This document shows positions 1-4,969 of a stretch of 11,108 nt of DNA, piece by piece. Positions within the stretch are counted from its first letter, which is position 1, and each line of letters opens with the position of its first letter. Made by a program: the position numbers and the translations under genes. The DNA lies in contig DIUV01000031.1 of the NCBI GenBank assembly GCA_002423155.1, forward strand, positions 1-11,108, in the 5' to 3' direction. The DNA comes from Alphaproteobacteria bacterium UBA6149 (GTDB taxonomy: Bacteria > Pseudomonadota > Alphaproteobacteria > Rickettsiales > UBA998). The notes beneath the pieces were generated by a model. It was not told where the DNA came from. It saw nothing but the letters and a program-made list of their open reading frames with translations, and did not search any database.

Positions 1-28
1 TCGTACAACCTTTTTAATAGACAAGCAA

Positions 29-179
29 ATCCCCTTTATTTTTGCATAAAAATACTTGATTTACTATACAGGCTTGCGACTGCAAGCTCGCCGCCCATGC
101 GGCGTGAGCCCCATATCTTTTTATAAGAGGTGGGGCGTCTGAACGCCCTTTATTTTTGCAAAGCAAAAATAAAGGGGAT
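29..179. repeat. Cluster of inverted repeats and hairpins
   Basis: No convincing gene lies in 1-257; the stretch is built of repeats. ATCCCCTTTATTTTTGC at 29-45 is matched perfectly in inverted orientation at 163-179. The right part is a 14-bp perfect hairpin (146-159 with 163-176, 3-nt loop). Further hairpins lie at 72-87, 89-104 and 133-148 (GGGCGT/ACGCCC), and GCCCCA at 108-113 pairs with TGGGGC at 131-136. The arrangement resembles a small palindromic mobile repeat rather than a terminator, because no T-run follows the hairpin on the minus strand. An open frame across it (14-202, minus) reads the repeat arms twice as the same short peptide and is taken as repeat-derived. Confidence 0.75.
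71..110 (+). repeat. GC-rich double-hairpin repeat, copy A
   Basis: Two adjacent hairpins are visible: GCTTGC/GCAAGC (72-77 with 82-87) and CGCCGC/GCGGCG (89-94 with 99-104, loop CCAT), followed by TGAGCC. A second copy lies at 2823-2861 in the opposite orientation. The 22 bases at 89-110 match 2823-2844 exactly as reverse complement. The element is far more GC-rich than its surroundings, which fits a dispersed palindromic repeat family. Confidence 0.8.
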
Positions 180-257
180 ACACTATATATCTCAATATAC
201 AAACCACTTATTAATATTACCGTCGTGTAGATTAAATTATCTAAGAATTATTTAAAT

Positions 258-2438
258 TCACCTTCTAGCAATTGCAGCAAGTGCATTATTCTCATTCGTC
301 GTCCGTCCAATCCACCTGCCCTCATGCGGAGTTCTTGGTAGCGCTTCCGCACCCTTAGCTGCACGATTTAGTTGCCCTTTTCTTATCACATCGGCAAAAC
401 GTTCCTGATTGTAGATGGCTAATATTTGATAACCATCATTAGTCTGTTTATGTACCAAAAAATCAACATTATCTTCGCGTAATTCTGGGGAATTATCTGC
501 ATTTGGCAATAGATTATGTTGTGAAAAATACTCCAACAAGCTACCAGATTTTTTCGCCGCATTTATTGTTTTAATTTCATCCGCTTCAAAATGGTAGCTG
601 GTCGCCATTATTTTAGGATTATCTTGTTTTTTACCAGCATTATCCACAATAATAAAACGATCAATATTAGCATCTGCAAACGCATTTAAATAAGCCAAAG
701 GCGCTTCAATATGACGGTTTTTTATTAGCGAAGCTGGAACTCCGCGATTATCGGTAGTTAGTCGATAATCCGCTCGTTCAAATGCTGTGTCTTTAAATTT
801 ATCCCGATTTTGCGGCGCAATATATAATTCACATTCCGCAGCGGCAACAATTACTTTTGCCCCAGATTTTTTCCAATTCTCAACCAATTTAGGGTTTTTA
901 CTATGCCCATCATAAGGAATTCCTGTGCCATCATATAATAGATTATAATGCTGATCTATTGCTCGTTTAGTAATCCTATCGCGAATTAAATTTGCCGCAG
1001 CAGAAATTGCCATATAATCATCCGCATGATGATTCAACTCAATCATCACTTTGTATATATTGAATTTTGAGCGTTCATCATCCAAAGACGCGGTGATATA
1101 ATTATCTCCTTGTGCGGCTTCTTGAATCTGCCATTTACCCACTCTTCCTTTACCCGAACCCATACCCCCCATGGTCATAACTACATTATTTTTTCCTTGC
1201 CCAACTGGGGTTTTTCCAACAAAGGCTTCTTCAACTGATTTATCCACCACTTTCATAATCGCCTGTACACGATTATTAGCAATCGCTAATACTGCTTTAA
1301 AATCATCCTGCACATCCAGACTTGCGTCTAACTGCGCATAATTTTCGGGAAGAGTTTCTATCGTCACTTGACGGTCGGATAAAAATTTATTTAATTGCGC
1401 ATCATAACGCGTGGTCAATCCCGTAATCGGATTTACATTCGCACATAATAACGGCGCACCCTCTTGCAAGGAAATATTATCTATCTCATCATGCCATTCA
1501 GGCTGCACGTCTTTTAGATAGCCTTTAATCTGCTCTTTGGAAATACGAATATCATCCACTGGTTTACTACCAATCGTGCGCTGCAAATAACTATATAAAT
1601 CTTCTCCATCGCAGGTATTTTTATCATATAAGGGTACTTTTCCTCCATTGATAGTAATTAAAAACTTCTCACCATCTTGTTCTAAAGTTAAAAAGCGCAG
1701 TCCCGCGATTTCTATAGTTTTATCTTCGATTTTTGTCCATGGTTTTATCTTACGTGGTGAAGAAGCAATGCTAATATTGCGGTCTAAAGCTTTCATGAAA
1801 ACGGGTTTTAATTCTTCAAATTTTTTCGTCTCACCGACACTCATTTCAGCAATTGTTTCGGCTTTCAGCGAGTTATTGTCCCGAGAGTTTATCCGCCGAA
1901 AATCCAGATATAAATCATGCTCTTGCGCGGCTTCGGTTACCGCGGTAAAAAACAAGCGCAAAGTTTCTTCATTACCATAAGTAAAGGGCTGTGCTTGCAT
2001 TAATTGCCGATAAAAAGATGCATAAATTTCTGGCAATTTATCTTCATCAATAAAATTATCTTCACCTGCTAATAATTCATTAGCGAAGGCATTTAAGATA
2101 GTGCGTATCCGCGCATTATCTCGCAGATTTCCTGGGCGTTGAATATCATCAACCAGCTCATCATTTTTATGCTTATCACTCACCTGAAACAGAGTTTTAT
2201 GCAAAGACATAAGCAAACTATATAAAGCCTGCCCCGCCATATTATTACTATGGATTTTGCCGTATTTTGGCTCGTTTTCCATCTCGGCACTAGCTAGTGC
2301 TACATTACTGATGGTAGAAATATTTTTATCTTGCAGACCATTTACTTTTTCAAGAAATTTTATCCCCCTGAGCACCGCTAATTCGCGCTCTAAATTGCTT
2401 AAATTTCGGGTGGGTTCTTGCTCGTGAGAATGCATCAT
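258..2438 (-). CDS. Degenerate Fic-like domain fused to zeta-toxin-like P-loop kinase
   Basis: This 726-residue protein has two recognisable parts. Residues about 60-185 resemble the helical Fic (AMP-transferase) fold, but the motif usually written HPFxxGNGR is QPFTYGNEET at 150-159. The catalytic His and the Gly-Arg that bind the nucleotide are therefore changed. Residues about 410-600 resemble zeta toxin/UDP-GlcNAc kinases: a Walker A-like GGMGSGKG (424-431), LDDERSK (452-458), DGTG (503-506) and a VPASLIKNRH stretch (567-576). The residue after the P-loop Lys430 is Gly431 instead of the usual Ser/Thr. About 125 residues follow the kinase and are unassigned. The start ATG overlaps the stop of the upstream small gene by 4 bp (ATGA), which suggests translational coupling. 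By family, Fic toxins AMPylate targets and zeta toxins phosphorylate UDP-sugars. Whether either activity survives here is uncertain. The zeta assignment is firmer than the Fic one. Confidence 0.78.
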   Translation of the reverse strand: MMHSHEQEPTRNLSNLERELAVLRGIKFLEKVNGLQDKNISTISNVALASAEMENEPKYGKIHSNNMAGQALYSLLMSLHKTLFQVSDKHKNDELVDDIQRPGNLRDNARIRTILNAFANELLAGEDNFIDEDKLPEIYASFYRQLMQAQPFTYGNEETLRLFFTAVTEAAQEHDLYLDFRRINSRDNNSLKAETIAEMSVGETKKFEELKPVFMKALDRNISIASSPRKIKPWTKIEDKTIEIAGLRFLTLEQDGEKFLITINGGKVPLYDKNTCDGEDLYSYLQRTIGSKPVDDIRISKEQIKGYLKDVQPEWHDEIDNISLQEGAPLLCANVNPITGLTTRYDAQLNKFLSDRQVTIETLPENYAQLDASLDVQDDFKAVLAIANNRVQAIMKVVDKSVEEAFVGKTPVGQGKNNVVMTMGGMGSGKGRVGKWQIQEAAQGDNYITASLDDERSKFNIYKVMIELNHHADDYMAISAAANLIRDRITKRAIDQHYNLLYDGTGIPYDGHSKNPKLVENWKKSGAKVIVAAAECELYIAPQNRDKFKDTAFERADYRLTTDNRGVPASLIKNRHIEAPLAYLNAFADANIDRFIIVDNAGKKQDNPKIMATSYHFEADEIKTINAAKKSGSLLEYFSQHNLLPNADNSPELREDNVDFLVHKQTNDGYQILAIYNQERFADVIRKGQLNRAAKGAEALPRTPHEGRWIGRTTNENNALAAIARR

Positions 2439-2617
2439 ACTGCACCCCCTTGCGCATTACGCCGCATCACTCGCGCATACATTTCCTCTTCGCTGATTTC
2501 ACCAGCTAACATCAGCTCTAAATCATTAGTGAATTCTGTATTGGGTGGATTTTGCTCGTCAGGATAAATAATCCCCAGCACTTGCCCTGCTATTTTATTT
2601 TTATCGTCCATAGTCAC
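2435..2617 (-). CDS. Small VbhA-like antitoxin relative
   Basis: This protein has 58-60 residues. Its C-terminal half (FTNDLELMLAGEISEEEMYARV) has the pattern of the VbhA antitoxin domain, a short helical protein that inhibits Fic toxins. The known inhibitory motif is [S/T]xxxE[G/N]; the equivalent position here reads GQVLGI, so both the Ser/Thr and the inhibitory Glu appear to be missing. The gene directly precedes the Fic/zeta protein with a 4-bp overlap, as expected for a toxin-antitoxin operon. The longest frame starts at GTG (2617); an ATG two codons later (2611) is an equally good start, and neither has a clear Shine-Dalgarno sequence. The family call is from memory of the fold pattern and from context, so confidence is moderate. 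Confidence 0.62.
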   Translation of the reverse strand: MTMDDKNKIAGQVLGIIYPDEQNPPNTEFTNDLELMLAGEISEEEMYARVMRRNAQGGAV

Positions 2618-2650
2618 ATTTTTTTGTTATTTATTTAGGGTAGCGTAAAT

Positions 2651-2679
2651 AAACTAGCTTTGTGAAAATTTTATGACAA
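2651..2679 (-). promoter_or_regulatory. Candidate promoter of the antitoxin-Fic/zeta operon
   Basis: On the minus strand TTGTCA (2674-2679) is followed after 17 bp by TAGTTT (2651-2656), a sigma70-like arrangement about 35 bp upstream of the small gene. The -35 is good and the -10 is weak. It lies between the operon and the repeat element at 2716-2978, so the repeat sits just upstream of the promoter. Confidence 0.4.
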
Positions 2680-2822
2680 TTGGGATTTTTTAAGATCAAG
2701 TTCTTATATTCTGTTCTTAGAACCTGCCCACAATCTTTTTTATTTGCTCATTTTTATCAATTTTGAGCGAAAATGGTAAGATAATTCGCTGGAATAGCCA
2801 TTCTATTTCAAGGCGCCACTAA

Positions 2823-2861
2823 GGCTCACGCCGCATGGGCGGCGGGGTTGCGGTCGCAACC
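2823..2861 (-). repeat. GC-rich double-hairpin repeat, copy B
   Basis: This is the inverted copy of the repeat at 71-110. GCCGC/GCGGC form one hairpin, and GGTTGCG/CGCAACC (2846-2852 with 2855-2861) form a perfect second one. The second hairpin differs in sequence from copy A but keeps its pairing. It ends exactly where the next nested element begins. Confidence 0.78.
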
Positions 2862-2912
2862 ATATACTAATTCCAAATTTGTATGGGGAATTTTAAAGTG
2901 GAATTAGTATAT
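2862..2912. mobile_element. 51-bp solo element with IS630-like ends
   Basis: A perfect 14-bp inverted repeat, ATATACTAATTCCA at 2862-2875 and its complement at 2899-2912, encloses 23 bp. Bases 2883-2912 match 25 of 30 positions of the transposase-end region at 10921-10950 (read on the minus strand), including ATGGGGAATTT and TGGAATTA. It therefore looks like an extremely shortened, non-coding derivative of the same IS630-type element seen at the right edge, with TA at its borders as expected for that family. Confidence 0.68.
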
Positions 2913-2973
2913 CTTTCCATTTGCAGCCAAAAGTGGAGGAAATGAGCAAATAAAAAAGATTGTGGACAAGTTC

Positions 2974-3480
2974 TTAAGCGTCTATCTCACCACCCCACTC
3001 TTCCAACAATTTCTGCTGAGAATTATGTAAACGTGCAATTTTATTATTAGTAGAATATTCGATTAATATTTCTGCAACATGCGGAAACACCCAAATAGCC
3101 ACATAACCAGCGAAAGCAGCCAGATAAATATTAAAAAAATGTTCTGGCTTAATCGCACGAATAAACGCCACACTGGTATTGCCGCTCATCATAATTTCCG
3201 CAATATAAGGCAAAGCACCAGTTATATTACAAGTAGCAACACACAGGAAATAATAACGATTATCGGACAAATCTACATAATAAGCAATCAAAGCAGGTAA
3301 CATCCAGATAATTACCAGAATGAAAGCTGTTTTCATCCACACGGCGAGCGCCAGCCCAATGATAATAATTAGCAGTCCACCAATTGCACCGCTTCTTTTT
3401 TTCTTAACCACTACCACTTCTTTTGTTTTAGAAGTCTGCTTAGTTTCTGTAATATTAGTGATTTTTTTTGTACTAGCCAT
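2974..3480 (-). CDS. Small inner-membrane protein, unknown function
   Basis: This 168-residue protein has a Lys/Thr-rich cytoplasmic N-terminus (1-30) and strongly hydrophobic segments at about 33-49, 51-69 and 115-140. A weaker one lies near 78-97, giving three or four membrane passes. A charged tail follows (about 141-168). The pattern of two tight N-terminal helices, the LPALIAYYVD turn and a single later helix resembles a conserved hypothetical membrane protein of alphaproteobacteria, but I cannot name it. AGG at 3488-3490 lies 7 nt before the ATG and supports this start. The stop codon TAA (2974-2976) falls inside the end of the repeat element 2716-2978. It therefore may have lost its original last codons to the insertion. 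Confidence 0.8.
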   Translation of the reverse strand: MASTKKITNITETKQTSKTKEVVVVKKKRSGAIGGLLIIIIGLALAVWMKTAFILVIIWMLPALIAYYVDLSDNRYYFLCVATCNITGALPYIAEIMMSGNTSVAFIRAIKPEHFFNIYLAAFAGYVAIWVFPHVAEILIEYSTNNKIARLHNSQQKLLEEWGGEIDA

Positions 3481-3500
3481 ATAACTACCTGTTATTCCCT

Positions 3501-3527
3501 TTTATAAGGTTATGCCATTTTCAACAA
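3501..3527 (-). promoter_or_regulatory. Weak candidate promoter of the membrane protein gene
   Basis: On the minus strand TTGTTG (3522-3527) and TATAAA (3501-3506) are separated by 15 bp, shorter than ideal. They occupy the short unique stretch between the gene start and the miniature element that begins at 3537, so the element did not remove this promoter if it is real. Confidence 0.28.
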
Positions 3528-3536
3528 CTTGTTAAA

Positions 3537-3731
3537 CAGAGCGATTTCACCAATCGTTAATGTTGTCTTTTTTCACTAAAATATATCTTGTCATACCGCC
3601 GTAGGGCGGTATCCATGCCTATCAACCAGCTGTACAGCCAATGGTTTGGCATGGATGCCGCTCTACATGCTGCATGACAATAGAGAGTTTTATTATAAAA
3701 AACAAAATTAACGATTGGTGAAATCGCCCTG
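3537..3731. repeat. Miniature inverted-repeat element, about 195 bp
   Basis: GCGATTTCACCAATCGTTAA at 3541-3560 is repeated perfectly inverted at 3708-3727. Including the outer bases, the arms are 24 bp with one mismatch (CAGA/CAGG at the tips). The interior codes for nothing and holds a second palindrome (3588-3680). The layout is that of a non-autonomous transposable element. No clear target-site duplication is visible, and no transposase with matching ends is in the window. The gene-free stretch 3481-3877 is mostly this element plus the repeat at 3839-3880. Confidence 0.8.
3588..3680. repeat. 93-bp imperfect palindrome nested in the element
   Basis: TTGTCAT at 3588-3594 pairs with ATGACAA at 3674-3680, and ATCCATGCC at 3611-3619 pairs with GGCATGGAT at 3649-3657. 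Between them the left arm also carries its own hairpin ACCGCC/GGCGGT. It resembles the short GTCAT-type palindromic repeats common in Rickettsiales genomes, though I cannot assign a named family. Confidence 0.7.
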
Positions 3732-3838
3732 ACCTGTTAATGTAGTTATTGTAACATCAATGTCTTTTAACACCAATATTTTTCTAAAATAATCGTTTCT
3801 TAAATAAAATTTTATAAAAAGCTGTGTCTTTGAAGAGT

Positions 3839-3880
3839 CTTAGAACCTGACCACAATCTTTTTTATTTGGTAAGGTTCTA
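3839..3880. repeat. Partial copy of the 2716 element end, abutting hslO
   Basis: Bases 3839-3869 match 2716-2746 at 30 of 31 positions. The segment is also closed by its own 8-bp inverted repeat, TAGAACCT (3841-3848) and AGGTTCTA (3873-3880). The last three bases are the hslO stop codon (TAG on the minus strand), so the repeat ends exactly at the gene. Confidence 0.72.
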
Positions 3881-4852
3881 GGAAAATTCTTCAGTATTAT
3901 TACAAAACTGGCAAGTAACCGTAATTTTTCCATCCACTTTCATATCTTCTAAGTCTTGCGCTGCCATGCCCGACAGGATAGAATCTATCTTATCACGCGA
4001 ACAACGGCAGCCAAAATTAACTGGCAACTGGTCATTTATCCACACACCACCTTCATTAAACAAACGATATAACAAAGCGCTCGGAGATAAATGCGGATCT
4101 AACAATTCGTCATTAGTGGTAGTTTTAAATAACAAAGAATTATATTCCCAGCTACTTAATGCTGCATCTTCAGGGGTAATATTAGTGGGAATAACGCGTT
4201 GAATACCCCCATCTTCGGGCATGCGCTCTAACATTATGCCGCCACTTTTCCAAGTTTTTTTACCATCATTATTAGTATTGCGCCGTACTGCCAACTGAAT
4301 CAACACATCCATCTGCTGCGAATTAACAAAATAATTCTGCACTGCTTGGGACAACGAATCCCCCTCTAAAGGCACAATCCCCTGATAAGGATCACCCAAG
4401 CCAGTATCCAACGTAATCGCCAAATAACCCTCGCCCATTAATTGTTTTAAGCTGGGTTTTTTGGTGGTTTCTTTGAGTTTTTTTATTTGCTGCAAACCAT
4501 CTTCCGCTAAATTAGCATAGCCACGCAAATTGGTAGTTTTATTTTCTGCCCCACAATTTTCTACCACACAATTATTGGCATCCGTCACCAAAAAAGATAC
4601 CGCCCCACTACCTTTTGCCTGCAAGGTCAAAATACCATTTTCAGGCAGATTGGTAGAAAGCAACGCCGTAAGTGTAAGCATCTCTCCCAGCAAACGGCTA
4701 ACCGGCAAAGGATAAGCATGCCTTTGTAAAACATCATCAATCACCGCCCCCATCCGCACCACGCGCCCCCGCACGGGAGCATGATTTAGAAAAAACGGCT
4801 GCACAATATTTTCGTAGCTGATTAGCTCAATATCAATATTATTTACTTTCAT
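3878..4852 (-). CDS. hslO: Hsp33 redox-regulated chaperone
   Basis: Hsp33 is a cytoplasmic holdase. Zinc release and disulfide formation under oxidative stress activate it, and it then protects unfolding proteins. This 324-residue protein has the family's length. The N-terminal VRGRVVRMG (27-35) and the YQGIVPLEGDSLSQAVQNYF segment (156-175) are typical of its core. The C-terminal zinc switch is intact: FGCRCS with Cys282 and Cys284, and TCQFC with Cys314 and Cys317, in CxC-x29-CxxC spacing. The ATG at 4852 gives the usual N-terminus, although no strong Shine-Dalgarno is visible. It is divergently placed from the next gene with 117 bp between. The stop codon lies at the edge of a dispersed repeat; the protein end after the second CxxC is a normal short tail, so function should be kept. 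Confidence 0.96.
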   Translation of the reverse strand: MKVNNIDIELISYENIVQPFFLNHAPVRGRVVRMGAVIDDVLQRHAYPLPVSRLLGEMLTLTALLSTNLPENGILTLQAKGSGAVSFLVTDANNCVVENCGAENKTTNLRGYANLAEDGLQQIKKLKETTKKPSLKQLMGEGYLAITLDTGLGDPYQGIVPLEGDSLSQAVQNYFVNSQQMDVLIQLAVRRNTNNDGKKTWKSGGIMLERMPEDGGIQRVIPTNITPEDAALSSWEYNSLLFKTTTNDELLDPHLSPSALLYRLFNEGGVWINDQLPVNFGCRCSRDKIDSILSGMAAQDLEDMKVDGKITVTCQFCNNTEEFS

Positions 4853-4957
4853 AATTTCACTTTAGCATAAATATAATTAAGAAAACCAGCGGAAATTATC
4901 GTTTTCAATCGTCATAAAACTTTCACATAAATGATATAGTCTATATTCTGATAGTAT

Positions 4958-4962
4958 AGAGG
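4958..4962 (+). promoter_or_regulatory. Ribosome binding site of the 603-residue protein
   Basis: AGAGG stands 7 nt upstream of the ATG at 4970 and fixes that start. Upstream a TATATT box (4942-4947) with a poor TTTCAC -35 (4921-4926, 15-bp spacing) is the best promoter candidate, but it is weak. Confidence 0.6.
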
Positions 4963-4969
4963 TAATATT

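Larger units (their letters stand above)
2716..2978. repeat. Miniature inverted-repeat element, about 263 bp, composite
   Basis: CCACAATCTTTTTTATTTGC (part of a perfect 25-bp arm at 2728-2752) recurs inverted at 2941-2965. The similarity continues imperfectly outward (CTTAGAACCTG versus CTTAAGAACTTG) and inward to about 2783 and 2913, giving terminal inverted repeats of roughly 65 bp. There is no internal gene. The middle holds a GC-rich double hairpin (2823-2861) and a 51-bp IS630-end element (2862-2912). It fills most of the 356-bp gap 2618-2973, and its right end supplies the stop codon of the membrane protein gene. A partial third copy of the end is at 3839-3869. Confidence 0.8.

Noticed and set aside
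146..176. 14-bp hairpin as terminator of the Fic/zeta gene
   Set aside because: No T-run follows it on the minus strand, it is AT-rich, and it is over 80 bp from the stop; it fits the repeat cluster better.
14..202. Minus-strand 62-residue open frame
   Set aside because: It lies wholly within inverted repeats, and the repeat arms are read twice as the same short peptide; there is no ribosome binding site.
1648..1980. Plus-strand open frame of 110 residues
   Set aside because: It is antisense to the Fic/zeta gene, without start signals or recognisable domains.
3532..3736. Target-site duplication flanking the 195-bp element
   Set aside because: GTTAA-like bases occur on both sides but are not adjacent to the repeat tips at equal distance, so no duplication can be claimed.
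3481..3877. Small RNA or CRISPR in the gene-free gap
   Set aside because: The repeats are inverted and nested rather than regularly spaced direct repeats, and no promoter-terminator pair for an RNA gene is visible.
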